Notes under the pieces: model-generated
What the model saw: only the letters and a program-made list of their open reading frames with translations
Told to the model about the DNA's origin: nothing
The model's database searches: none
DNA from: Syncephalis fuscata
Taxonomy: Eukaryota > Zoopagomycota > Zoopagomycetes > Zoopagales > Piptocephalidaceae
DNA length: 64,000 nucleotides
Direction of reading: 5' to 3'
Assembly (NCBI GenBank): GCA_025786725.1
Contig: JAHLTZ010000054.1
Span: forward strand, 1 to 64,000
Translations under genes and position numbers: made by a program
Shown here: positions 1-12,628 of the stretch, in pieces
Layout of the letters: each line of letters begins with the position of its first letter
Position numbering within the stretch: position 1 is the stretch's first letter

Positions 1-283
1 GCAAGTCCAGCTTGAACTCCAAACCAATTTCAAGAGAAATTGGTCTTCGTTTTGACCAAACGACGGGCTGCGATTGCGAACTAAAGGCGTATTAGGCAAG
101 TAAGGTTCTTCATATTGCGCTTTCGGCGAATAGAGCCGCCGCCATCATAAGAGTAGCCATGATGCGAATGAAACTTAGACAAAGAAAGAGCAAGATGAAG
201 GCCAAAGTAATAAAATAAGTGGGCTATCCACGTAAGTTTTTACTTCAAAAATTACTTGATAACGGCAGTAGTAGTAGTAGTAA

Positions 284-319
<36 letters not shown>

Positions 320-475
320 CAGAGGAGAAGAAGACTAAGGACGAAGAAGAGGCGGAAGGAGAGTATTAGGAAGAGTGTGACAGTGGTAAAAAACGACCAA
401 GTTTAAAAGAAAAGTCAGAAACGATGATATTGCCAGCATTGGTGGGAATGAGCGTCAAGTCCTTCTGGCCCTGAA
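1..475 (-). CDS. Possible Ser/Thr-rich membrane protein, 3' part outside window
   Basis: Reading leftward on the minus strand there are plausible coding segments in different frames. One, beginning near 475 after a TTTCAG acceptor, contains KDLTLIPTNAGNIIVSDF. It is followed by a Ser run and a Thr run encoded by the trinucleotide repeat at 266-319. Around 150-230 comes a hydrophobic stretch (ITLAFILLFLCLSFI) that could be a membrane helix, then a basic segment RRKR leading to YEEPYLPNTPLV and off the left edge. The order stalk, helix, basic tail would fit a type I membrane protein. The segments do not share one frame: single-base breaks would be needed near 115 and 365, and the link between the Thr run and the helix is unresolved. 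The left end is cut off. No family is recognised, and this could be non-coding. Confidence 0.25.
266..319. repeat. (TAG)n microsatellite
   Basis: About 17 tandem AGT/TAG units with one TAA interruption and a final TAGC. Read on the minus strand it is (ACT)n, which would encode poly-Thr if the edge gene is real. Confidence 0.95.
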
Positions 476-1987
476 ACGACCAATGTTGTGACGATAATGT
501 AATAGCTGAGCTATTACAACGAACTTGGAAGTTTCGGCCTTTTAATAATAGCGTTAATAATAATAACGATAATACCTGTAGTATTATTAATAACTATAAC
601 AAGAATAAAGTAACAACAATAGCAACAACAATAAAAATAACAACAATAGAACTAGTATTGATAATAACAAGTAACAGTTATATTAGTGCAAATGCTATAA
701 TTAATACAAATTACAGGCGCACCACACACACAAAGAGAAAGATGTGCACGCGTAAAGACCACATGTTCGCACATTTTAGTAATGTCTTCTATGATGGATA
801 TGGACATGCACACGATTCTAAAAGTAGAGAGGATCAAAAATGGTAGAGCCTTAGTTAACTAGTTCTATTGCTGTGAAAAAGGTTCGATGAACTGAGCCAA
901 GGAAGCGTTGATAATAGCAACGCTTGATAGACTGGTTTGAATAAGCAAGGTGCTAGCAACAAATGGCTGTTTTTTAACATTGCTGCCATTTAGTATAAGG
1001 CTGCCAAGGCGACTTGTAGTTTATTCGTGCCAAAAGTGGAATGAGTATTGCATGGACATACCGTGCAGGTGCATATGAATGAGTGAACAATAAGACTATG
1101 ATAGTTATGGATATACATTGTTTGAATATTAAACAATAAGTTTAGTTAACGTATCTTTATATATACCAGTAATTGAATTGTGCTTTGACTTTTACATTTT
1201 GAGTTATTAAAATAAAATTCACTTTAATAAAAGTCATGCGGCTATGCACAACATAGTTATATTAGTTTCTATTAAAATATTGTTAATAAATTGGTTTAAA
1301 TAAACAATGTAACATACTATTTGATTTTATTGAAACATTTGAGGTTGATTATTGTTGTTGGCTATGTGTAGAAAGATTGATTAAATATTAATAGAAGCCA
1401 TATAATTGCAACTCCATGTCATTCCGCATTTGCTGTTATTGCATCTATATACAACATGGATTTTTATGTCTAAATGGTCTCTTCTATTTTTTAATATTCT
1501 AGTATTGCATTTTGGGCATATTGTGCTGTAAGATCAATATTAATATAGTTATTATAAGTATTGTTTATTAAACAGCCACTTTCCCTATAGTCAATCTGAC
1601 TAAATAAATGGCATTTTGAACAATTAATATCATAATGACAATATATATATTAAATAATAATAAAGATAACTAATTAATTACACAATTATACTGATAATTA
1701 AGCATAAATTAATTAATGTTAAATGCAATATTATACATGTTATAGTAATGAATAAGTATTTAATTATGTCTAAAGTGTTGAGGTGTGAAATGGATAAATA
1801 AAAGATGTGGAAGTAAATAGCCCCATACCAGTAATTGACACTGCATAATCCGTATTGTTGGTATGTAAAATCATTTCTTTATTTTGACCATGTGCATGAA
1901 TGTTGATACATGGCAACAAAGCTGTGAATCACAATAAAATGTAAGTTTTAACCTGCCAAAGCATTAACTCCGCTTATCATTTATCAA
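476..1987. other. AT-rich intergenic region
   Basis: No convincing coding segment was seen. The stretch is rich in ATA/AAT trinucleotides, and the short open frames near 650-850 are low-complexity on both strands. It contains the 3' flank of QDPR and possibly upstream sequence of the edge gene. No tRNA-like or structured RNA element was recognised. Confidence 0.6.
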
Positions 1988-3075
1988 TTAACCGAAATGA
2001 GTCTCGCTATTCTTTGTGACAATAGGAATAAGGCTGCCACTAACGACGGATTCTTGATTGGCTGCCCAAGCGAACAGTTTTCTATAACAAATAGGTAGTT
2101 AGCTATGGTATTTTTCACTGTTTTACTATATTTACTGGTTGATGGCACTTAAGGGTGTCCATGCTGTGAAATCGGCATTGGGCATGGCAGCACGATTGGC
2201 CGGTGTATCTAGAGTCACACTAATAATACATAAAATGATAATTAAATAACACGTTTTTTAATACTGATGGTGACTTACGGTAGTATGGCTACGACACGGG
2301 TACCAGAGGGTAAACCGCTGCTAGCATCCGCAAAACTGGCTGTCAATTGGTGAACAGCTGCCTTAGCCGCGCCATAGCCCACCATAACTATACACCATTG
2401 TAATATAATAAGCAATTGCTAGACATATATTAATCTAATGATGTACTTACAGCCGGTTCCTTCCTTGGCAGCTAATGCTCCAGTCAATACCAATAGGCCA
2501 TCTCTATTTAATATTCATTAATAGTTTGTCTAGAGCAGAAAGAAGTGTAATGAGAAAGAGAGAGAATAGGCCAACTTACGGTTTCAAAAATTGGCTTGCA
2601 ATGTAGCCCGCAATCAAAGAAGAGTTGACACTTTGTTTCCACATCAATTCGGCATTGGTTAGTGATTCTATACGACGAAGAACAGGACCATTAGTAATAG
2701 AAGGGCCAACTATGTACTTTGCCATAGGCGAGCTAATAAGTACTACCTACCCAATGTTGCGATATTGCCACCTGCCCATCCACCTGCCACACAGAGTAGT
2801 GCATCAAGGCGTGTATCGGCCAATACTGCCGCGAGCTTTGCCGTTAATTGCTCTCCTTGTTGAGAGACCGATGCATCAAGTTCAGCTAGGACATTGATTT
2901 TTGCCTCGGCACTATTGCGTACATCTACCGATACCGTTGTCTAGTCATAGAATGCTATATAAGCAAAGCTTTATAATAAACGATTGTTACTTACCCAACC
3001 TTGTTCGTTAAAGTGCTTAATAATAGACACACCAAGAGCGCCGGCACCACCATAGACTAGTACAGTTGAAGGCAT
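1988..3075 (-). CDS. QDPR: Dihydropteridine reductase
   Basis: A short-chain dehydrogenase that reduces quinonoid dihydropterin back to tetrahydrobiopterin with NADH. Translation in five or six exons starts MPSTVLVYGGAGALG, the family's nucleotide-binding glycine motif (human QDPR has VLVYGGRGALG). It continues with LLCVAGGWAGGN, LMWKQSV and MVGYGAAKAAVHQL, the last holding the catalytic YxxxK. The end is VTLDTPANRAAMPNADF, a proline-rich link, and a final exon with SGSLIPIVT. Every block aligns in order with animal QDPR and total length is close to the usual 240 residues. Exon 1 runs 3075-2995 and ends at a GTAAGT donor; exon 2 begins at 2940. No frame breaks were found. The gene is divergent from ILVD across about 1 kb. 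Together with GTP cyclohydrolase I at 28.3 kb it implies a BH4 pathway, which is unusual in higher fungi. Identification is secure. Confidence 0.95.
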
Positions 3076-4118
3076 TGTGCAAGAACACTAGTAATAGCTT
3101 AAATGTAGCAGTAATAGCAACAGTAAAGAAAGAACGTGGGAAGCAAGCAATCAGACAGGTACACTACTCGTTACGTCACCTAAGCTTGTTACTAGATTGA
3201 TAGTTTCAAATTCAATAGTTTTTAATCAAGAAGCTACCATACTTTGACTCTCTAGCTTCAAACTGGGACAAAAAATCCATAACTTGAACAATAAATCGTT
3301 AGTCAGTTTTTACTACTGAAAAGTGGTATTTGTTGAAGCAGTGTCATATCAACTTCGATTGAATTAATCGGAGTTGAATTAATCAGTACTACTTTCAATA
3401 TCGAAATGGATATGAAATAGTATTTTCATGTCACTTACAATGAAATGTTACATTTGATTACGATATTGATGCAACAGCAGAATATTGGAAAATAAAAGAG
3501 GCCATTTAGACGCAAGAAAACCACACTGTACGTAGTAAAAACAATAACAACAGTGGAACAATATGGAAGCATAATCATATGGCTTTTATTAATATTTAAT
3601 CAATCTTTCTACGCATGGTCAACAACAACAATAATTGGCCTTGTGGATTGCATAGTCAAATGAGCATTATAACTATGTTTGCTGTGCATAACAGTACAAA
3701 TTGAATTGAAACAAAATTTGCTTTGAAGGCTCCAAATGTGGGAGTCAAAGTACAACTTAACCATAATAAAATCTAGATTACGTAAATGTTAATAATAATA
3801 ATAAGTAGATCGATCGTTAGTAAATTCTTTGTAAATCAGTGTGTTCATGTATAGTATTTATTATTAATGTGTTCTAATACTACTTATTAATTGGCTAATA
3901 AAAATAGTGAAATTCAATTATTAAACTGATGGGAATGATGATGGTGGATATCAATTTGCAGTCACATCAAGATCTGTATTAGTTTGATCATCATTTGATA
4001 GCAAATAAAAGGAGCGTATTTGATATGGGATGGACCGGGGCAGTTGGCCACGTCTTTCTGCTATCCCACGGCTGTTATAGCGTATATTTACTGGTTTTTC
4101 TATTGACAGACTACTACT
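3076..4118. promoter_or_regulatory. Divergent intergenic region between QDPR and ILVD
   Basis: About 1 kb of AT-rich DNA between the two divergent start codons, so it should hold both promoters. The open frame at 3995-4186 is upstream of and overlaps the ILVD first exon in another frame. No specific operator was recognised. Confidence 0.5.
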
Positions 4119-6585
4119 ATGTCGTATGCTTCAATTGCACGTGGTGGCCGTATAGCCAGTACACGGTTGGCAACTTCGACCGGTAATGTTCATATGTAAG
4201 TATAGTGTCTATCGTCTAGTTATTAGCAGTAGCCAATACTGATGATATCAATGCCTATCACATTCGCTACCAGTTGGCCTCGCCAGTCGGTGCGTCATCA
4301 GTCCAATGGAAGTGCAAGTAATTCTGGAAAAGCGATACTTAATCGATATAGCGCGCGTATTACGCAACCAAAGTCGCAGGGTGCCTCTCAGGCTATGTGT
4401 AAGCTATAATAAATACCATTAATATTGATACTTATTATTATAATTATAGTATATGCCACCGGTCTAAAGGAAAATGATATGGCCAAGGCACAAGTGGGCA
4501 TTTCAAGCGTGTAAGTATAAGTGTTGTAATAAATTGTTATAATAATAGTATTTTCTAGCTGGTATGAAGGCAATCCGTGTAATATGCACTTGAATGAATT
4601 GGCCGCAAAGGTTAAAGAAGGTGTTGAACAGGCCGGCCTAGTAGGCTATCGTTTTAACACGATTGGTGTTAGTGACGGTATTAGTATGGGCACAACTGGT
4701 ATGCGCTATTCACTACAGTCACGCGAGATTATTGCCGACTCTATAGAGACGGTAGGTGGCCTATATTTACTTTATAGATAATCAGCCAACTAAAAGACTA
4801 TTGATTAGGTGATGGGTGCCCAGTGGTATGATGCCAATATTTCATTGCCAGGTAAATAGTCAAATATGGGTATTTTATGTTATATATCTAATGATTTACG
4901 TAATTAGGCTGTGACAAGAACATGCCTGGTTGTATTATTGCTATGGGCCGTATTAATCGACCATCATTGATGATTTATGGTGGCACGATTAAACCGGGCC
5001 ATTCTGCTTGCACTAACCAGCCACTGGATGTTGTGTCTGTGTTTCAATGTTATGGTGAATACATCTCTGGTAAAATAACCGAAGAAGAACGCCAAGACAT
5101 TGTTCGACATGCCTGTCCAGGTGCAGGTGCCTGTGGTGGCATGTATACCGCCAATACGAGTACGTATTAACACTTAACATTTAATGCTGTTATAATAACA
5201 ATAATACTAATGTATTATCCCAATCTATTAATCTGGACAGTGGCTAGTGCTATTGAAGCGATGGGTTTAACCTTGCCGTATAGTTCATCTATACCGGCTG
5301 AAGATCCACTTAAACTAGCAGAATGCGTAAAGGCTGGCGAGGCCATTAAACACTTACTTGAACTGGACTTGAAGCCACGCGATATTATTACACGAGAATC
5401 GTTTGAAAATGCTATGGTGTTAACCATTGCTTTAGGAGGTTTGTTTTCTGTTATAGTTATCATATTAGTCAGTCAATAACCGTATACTATCAGGTTCTAC
5501 CAATGCTGTACTCCATTTGATTGCCATTGCACGTGCATTTGGCATTAAATTGACATTGGATGATTTCCAAGCCGTGAGTGATCGTGTTCCATTTATTGCT
5601 GATTTGAAGCCAAGGTATAGTGACCATCAATAGTAGCAATCAAAACAATCTAATCTATTATTTATTATAGTGGTAAATATGTTATGGAAGATGTGCACAA
5701 TATTGGTGGTACTCCAGGTAAGACCATTGACTATTATATTATTATATTACCAACATATTGATCCATTAATTATGATTAGCGGTATTGAAACATTTACTTG
5801 CTGAAGGATTGATCAACGGCGGATGTATGACCGTAACTGGCCGTACACTAGCCGAGAATCTACGCAATCTGCCTTCATTGTCCAATGACCAGCCTATTCT
5901 CCGACCATTATCGGATCCTATCAAGCCTACCGGACATTTACAAATACTCCGAGGCAATCTTGCTCCCGAAGGATCTGTGGCCAAGATTACCGGCAAAGAA
6001 GGATTACACTTTGAAGGAGAAGCACGGGTATTTGATCGTGAAGAAGCTATGTTAATTGCTTTAGAACGAGGTGAAATTGGTAAAGGACATGTGGTCGTTA
6101 TTCGATATGAAGGTCCACAAGGTGGTCCAGGCATGCCAGAAATGTGTAAGCCACTATTTTTATAGCTATAGTAATGAACTAATAGGCCAATTATGTATAT
6201 AGTAACACCAACCAGTGCCATTATGGGTGCCGGTCTTGGTAAAGACGTGGCTCTACTTACTGATGGTCGCTTCTCTGGTGGAAGCCATGTAAGTAGCTGC
6301 CGATAATTAGTATTTGTATTAATCTGCATTGATATCCAGGGATTTATTATTGGTCATATTACACCAGAAGCGCAAGTGGGTGGTCCAATCGCCCTTCTAA
6401 AGAACGGTGACCGTGTTGTTATTGATGCAAACACACGTGAAATTACCATGAAGGTCTCAGATGAAGAGTTGGCCCGTCGACGTGCTAAGTGGCAAGCACC
6501 GCCTTTGAAGGCCACCAGTGGCACTTTGTACAAATTCATCAAAAATGTCTCATCTGCAACCGACGGATGTGTAACTGATGCATAA
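4119..6585 (+). CDS. ILV3: Dihydroxy-acid dehydratase, mitochondrial
   Basis: Catalyses the third step of valine/isoleucine synthesis (and the pantothenate branch): dehydration of 2,3-dihydroxy acids to 2-oxo acids, in mitochondria. The protein matches the family throughout in order: [116 protein letters not shown], and the C-terminal GCVTDA. Cysteines in the CDKN and CPGAGACGG blocks are the expected Fe-S ligands. The first about 45 residues are Ser/Arg-rich without acids ([17 protein letters not shown]), consistent with a mitochondrial presequence, which supports the ATG at 4119. About ten short introns interrupt it; one uses an atypical GTTTGT donor after ALGG. All joins keep frame. ILVD occurs in fungi, plants and bacteria but not animals, which helps place the organism. 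Confidence 0.97.
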
Positions 6586-7983
6586 TTGGCCATAGTTGTC
6601 ACTGTCGTCGTCATTAGTATTAGTAATAATGCCACTACTACTACTAATAATATACTATGACTGGAGTAGTTGATGGGTGTTTATTCTTTATCAAAGGATT
6701 GTTTGTACAGAGTGTTACCCATGTAACTCAAGTAAATCCATTCAAATAGGCCTGTGTCCATTTCTGAACAAATGAAAAGTATTTACAACTATTTTAGTAG
6801 AACGTGTGTGCATGTGTGAGTGTGAGTGTGTGGATGTGGATGTGTATGGATTGTAGTGTGAAAGAGTAATAACCAGACTTTTATGCATGCAGTAAAAAGT
6901 CGTGTGTGTAACAACAAGATTACCAATAATATCGAAGTGTCAATCCCGCCTTTCCTTTTTACTTTCTTATCAAGTTAGAACGCGTGTTGTTAGAGTGGAA
7001 TTGACTTTTTTGAACTGATTGATATTCCGATAATAAGTAGATACAAATGGAATAAAATGCTATTGGTAGTAAATAGTGGTTATTAAACTGGATAGTAATA
7101 ATAGAAATATAGTATTAATATACTAATATATTGATATACTAATAGTTGCTAAATAGTAGTATAAATACAGGTTTATTATTAACAATTCAAGGTGATTTAT
7201 ATATTTATAAGAAATAGGCACCATTAATGGAGTAGAATAAAAGTATATATAAATAGGCATCAATAGACAAAGCATCACAAATTTTCCTATTATTATTACA
7301 ACACACACACACACACTTTACTCATACGTTCACTCTCACACACGCACCCATCATTGAATCTTTATTCGGCTAGTTTCTATCGTTGTTTGTTACCAATTAT
7401 TTTCGTATTCTAGTGTTGAGTGGTGTAAAAAGTGCTTGAAATACGTTTTCTGTTATTCGAGTATGCAATTGCTTTGTTAAGACTCATCAGCTGATTATTC
7501 GTTATTTTACCGGCTGTATTGACACAGGTAAGTTGTATTTAGAGAAGCGCTGGATCTTGCGTATTTTATAATGCTGGTTTCTTGGCGTTACAAAATACAG
7601 CAAACAGCCATCAATCTATACGTGTTTGCGTGTATGTAGAATAGGCGAGTGAGTGAGTACAAGTTACAAGTTATGCTTTAACTTGTGCATATACTCGATA
7701 TATGCATCTATTTTTATTATGCATCATTTGAGCTATATCGTTATGCATATATGCTACTCGTGTTTTTTCTGCATATAATGGCTATATTATTCGTTTGATA
7801 TAACAGCATTATGCGTTATTATTGCCTTGATAGGCACAAATGGATATACACGCGTGTATCTTGCCTATTCTGTTATACTAACCGGCCATCTATGCTATCT
7901 ATTTGAATTTTTTATTGTATTTAGCCACGATTGTTATCTTCCATAACTTGATATCATCCGAATTACGGTGATTGTTTGCTGTA
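6586..7983. other. Intergenic region, ILVD 3' flank and TFIIB-like 5' flank
   Basis: About 1.4 kb with no coding segment that I can support. It contains a TG-rich tract at about 6800-6860 and a short (AC)n run near 7298-7316. The ATG-rich stretch 7700-7850 has many short stops. The sequence just upstream of 7984 presumably holds the promoter/5' UTR of the next gene, and a GTAAGT at about 7527 could be the donor of a 5' UTR intron. Confidence 0.5.
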
Positions 7984-10900
7984 ATGAATGGGCGTGACCG
8001 TCAGATGTCGGGTGCATCTACGCTACCCGATGACCGTGGTGGTGGATCCTATGCTAACTATCCAACACCATCTTCTATGACACCATATGCCAATGGTGGA
8101 GGAGATGCTTTAGCCGAACAAGTAAGTTAAATATATAGCTATAATAGAATGATTAATAACCTATTATGAATAGGAGGCACATCGATATTATCAACAACAA
8201 CAACATCGATCTATGCATACATCGTCTCATACTACTTCACATCGACACGGTTATACATCTCAATCTGATTTGGAAGCATCTGCTTTACATTATCATCACC
8301 ACCAACAACAACAACAGCAGCAGCAACAGCAACAACAACAGTCGCACCATCACCACCATCAACAACAACAACAACAACAGGCAGCATCATATCATCAGCG
8401 TCCCTCGCATGGCTATCATACTTCGTCTTCATCTGGACATTCAGCCAATTATATGCAAAAGCCTTCAAGCTCACATAGTACGGCACATCAATATCCATAT
8501 CACCACAATTTGCATACAATGCACCATGGCTCTTCACTATCACCGGTACAGCCACCACGATCTGCTTATGCGTATACCGGCCATTCGTCTACGCATCATC
8601 CACACCAACCACAACAAACAGCTCAAACACCAGTGCAACATTATCGTGAGCCTGTAACACCGGTACAACAACACTTTCAATCTAAATATGCCGATAAACC
8701 AAATCATAATGACGCAGCTGATGCAATGAATGCCTATAGACATACACATCATGCCTATCATCCACACGACCGCCGTGGATCTATATCGCACTCGCATGCT
8801 CATATGACACATCCAACATCAAGCCCTGCTTACCATTCGGTTGCACGTCAAAGTGAATCCGCAGCCACGATGCATCATCGACAACAAGGCCTACCGAGTA
8901 GTGGCAGTACAGCAAGTAGACATATGATGGATCCACGCTACACATCACATAACTACATGGGCACTTCATCTGGCCGATCTGATTCTAGAGTAAGTTAATT
9001 AGAATAATTTATTGTATTTATAACAATATTAATGAATGATATAGTTGCACTATTCAGCCGATCATCGAGAATCGCACGTTAATAGTAGTGGCATGCCTAG
9101 TAGTCATGATCCAAATATGGCTTATACTGCTAGTTCAGCACATACAACCGGATCACACGTACATTCTAGTGGTGGTGGTGGTGGTGTACGTGAAGTATGG
9201 GAACGAGGTGACAGAAGAGCCCATAATGTACCAAATGATTGGATGGAGTCTAATCGACCTGGAACAAGTTATCATGATATACATGATGAACGAGCATATC
9301 GTCAAGTGCCACCAACATCTACAAAATCATCGGTAGTAACAGCAGCAGCAGCACCACCAAATACTACTACACCCACGATAGCCAGTGGACGTCATCGTGC
9401 TTCATCCATTTTATCAAATAAAATGATATCTACACGACAAGAACAGCATCCACATCATCAACACCACCAGCAGCATCATTCACAACAACAGCAACAACAG
9501 CCATCGTCACAGCAACAGCAACAGCATCAGCATCATCCATTGGCGCCATCAACACCAGCATCTGGATATTCATCGCATACACCCAATCATACATTACCAA
9601 GTCATGCTAAATCGTCACAAATAAGTCAACAGTCAGAATTGCGTCCTCGTTCAGCATCAACTAGTATTTATCCTACCAATGGAGATATGTTGCCTGGACC
9701 AAATGAATTAAAACGAAAAGTGGAACAGCCGCGTACAAGTTCTAGTATTGCACCTACACCGCCATTATCAAAACAAATGGCTACTTCAGAAGTGACAAAG
9801 CACGATACTATGCATAGCGCCAACACTGGCATAGAACGTACTCATGCTTATACGGCAGATACACATAGAGCGAGTCAGCATCAACATGTGCCAACAAGCC
9901 ATAGTCAAACGGAACAGCAGTGGAGAGATGCGCGATATTTACAGACTCAAGCTGCTTATCGACATATTGGACGACGTGCATCGAAAGATATGCTAGAACC
10001 CGACACGAATACACCTATGGAAATGACGCCATCTTCCCGAAAACTGTATGATAATTCGTCTTCGGCCAATGCTTCATCTGCACATAGCTCTTTATATTAT
10101 AATCGTGAAGATATAATGCATAATACACTGCCTCGTCGACGTCGTAGAAGTTCTGTTTATGCCATGGGCGACAAGCCATTAATACCACCATATTCAAGTA
10201 CAAAACCGGCCCCACTTGGCAATGACCATAGTGAGCATTTACCGCCAAAAGGACTGACTGAAAATGATGCAGCCAACATTCTATGTAGTCTTCATCATGT
10301 GCAGCCCTCAGCGGCCGAATTAGACACTGAAGCAGTCGATTCACCAGCAAATTTAATTAACATAGCTCGTGAAAAGGCCGCCAACGAACTAATCCACGTA
10401 GAATTGGATCCAGTTGTTGCAGCATGGGCAGCGGGTAAACGTGCAACATTACTTGCTTCATGTGAACCGGTCATGTCACCCTATGGACCACAACATATAG
10501 TATCGGAACCCGAGCTAGCCGAAGAGGAGGAAGAGGAAGAAGAAGAGGAAGAAGAGGACGTAAAAACTAATACAAAAGTGCCACTTTCACGATCCAGTAC
10601 ATTAAATTCAGATCGACAAGATGACGATAATGATCATAATGGTGGTGGTAATAATGGTGGTGCAGCTATTTCATCGCATTCATCTGCCGATTCGTATTCG
10701 ACCGCCAACGATACAGGTAAAGAACCAAATGGACGTGACCATACAAGTTCGGGCAACGACAAACAGCACACATATACGTCGAATAGGTATAACAATACTG
10801 CATCTACATCAAATGGCCATCAATACAATACAACAGAAAGAAGTACACAAAAACGACGAGCCTCTGAGGCTGGTTTAAAAGAAGGAGACAATGAGGATGG

Positions 10901-12406
10901 CACCATGTCAACCAAGCGTATTCTACTGCCAGAATCGACAGCTACCACATTAGCACCACCAATAATGATTGATATCAGCGATTCAGAAGAGACGAGCGAG
11001 CATAAGAAACCGCTTTCAACACTGCCTACGATGTCAGTGGCGGTAACATGTAATCAAACATCGCCCACTTCTACTTTAAATTCTGTCACTAGTGAAATGA
11101 ATGGTAAACATTTACCGGATATTGAATTACGCGCCACCACACCATCGACTGAATCGGATGAAAATGGCATAGAAGAACTATCGGATACATCAAAACATAA
11201 CGGTATAAGGACGTCTAATGGCGAGGACAGTCAGCAAAATACAGCATCACGTCGACTTCAAGCAACACGTATGAATGGTGATAAAACAAATGCCACATTA
11301 GGATCAAATGGCACACGCAGTTCTGTATGTCGACGACCCAATGTGTCACGTACCGACGATAACGGAAATAACTACAGTTTAATTGACTGGTCAGCATTAG
11401 AATTGCCAGAAATGATTAAAGTAAGTCATAATGATATAATAAATAGAGGTGTACTAATGATGATTAGACACAAGCCTACCAATTACTACGTGATGTATTA
11501 GCGACAAAGGATCTACAGCGCGTACGACCAACAACGCGACGACGAGAAGCGCTACTTATGGCCATTACACTTATTCTATGTCGACAGTCTAATATTCCTC
11601 GAACATTTGCCGAACTAAGCAAAGCGTCACAAGTACCAAAACGTGATATTGGTGCCTGTTACAAATGGCTTTGTTGTACACTTAATCCCGATATGGTCGT
11701 TGTTCGTCATATAGAACCTGATGAATTTATGGTAAGCTGATTTAATAAATAACGATATAACAACAACAACAACAATAATAATAATGAATAGAAACGATGG
11801 TGTAATACATTGCAGATTGAACCATTTATTCTACCTGCAGCTGTTTTCTGTTATCGGGCCACTGATCGATTGGGTGTCTTTTCAGGCAAATGTCCTACAA
11901 GTGTAGCAGCCGCGAGTATATGGTTTGTTATCTGGTCGATTAATCACGCGGCCACTATTCTTGAAGAGGTTAAACGGGGCAGTGATTTTGGCAAGATGCG
12001 TTGCTCATCTTCGGCAATTGTTTTTAATCATTTACATATACGTGACCATAAGCCACGCATTTTGTGTGATCAAAAAACAGTAGCCTCGGTGGCTGGTGTC
12101 GTTATTGCTACACTGATGAGCACGTATAAAGGAATGGTACCTTACGTACGGGCGTTGTCACCACCAGGCTTTTTAGAAGCCATTGTGGCGGATGATGTAC
12201 GTGTACTGCCTGACGACTCTACTGGATTTGGTAGATTGTATGTACTTGGTCAGGCAGTTGAAATGCTACCTAATGTATCGGAAAAGCGAGTTTTCAGCGA
12301 CATTATAGCCAATGCTAAAGATGATGAAGAGATCGATGATGACGAGGAAGTCGATGAGCCTGTTGTTATTAACGAGGAAATACTACAAACTGCCAAGGTT
12401 GAATAA
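7984..12406 (+). CDS. Giant Gln/His-rich TFIIB-related protein (cyclin-fold core, no zinc ribbon)
   Basis: Five exons join cleanly in frame: 7984-8121, 8174-8989, 9045-11420, 11468-11731 and 11792-12406, giving 1,402 residues. The first about 1,100 residues are low complexity, with polyGln and His/Gln/Ser runs (residues about 55-120 and 440-500) and an acidic Glu run near residue 810. A short more conserved-looking part lies around 720-800 (GLTENDAANILCSLHHV). The C-terminal about 300 residues match TFIIB core: ITLILCRQSNIPRTFAELS and PKRDIGACYKW fit cyclin repeat 1 (human ACRQEGVPRTFKEI...KKEIGRCFK), and PTSVAAASIWFVIW fits repeat 2 (SPISVAAAAIYMA). DQKTVASVAGVV then fits TQKEIGDIAGVA, separated from the preceding match by an insertion of about 30 residues. 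An acidic tail follows. No Cys-rich zinc ribbon is seen at the N-terminus. The role is probably transcriptional, as a TFIIB/Brf-like paralogue, but this is inferred. Confidence 0.8.
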
Positions 12407-12628
12407 ATAGTCAGTAATGGTCGTAGTAGTACTGGTGTTAATAGCAATAACAATGATAGTAATCATACTTGGGACATAACATATATATGAATATATGTGA
12501 ATATATACAATTGTGTTTTTGTATTTTTCATTAAAAGCAGTTTAAATAAATTATACTTAAAATATTACAAATGGCCAACATTAATGGATAATAATGTCTG
12601 CAATACTACAAATTGTTTACTATTATTA

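Noticed and set aside
5766-6329. 187-codon minus-strand frame over ILVD
   Set aside because: It is the antisense shadow of strongly conserved ILVD exons.
8166-8657. 163-codon plus-strand Asn/His/Ile-rich frame
   Set aside because: Alternate-frame shadow of the polyGln/His exon of the TFIIB-like gene.
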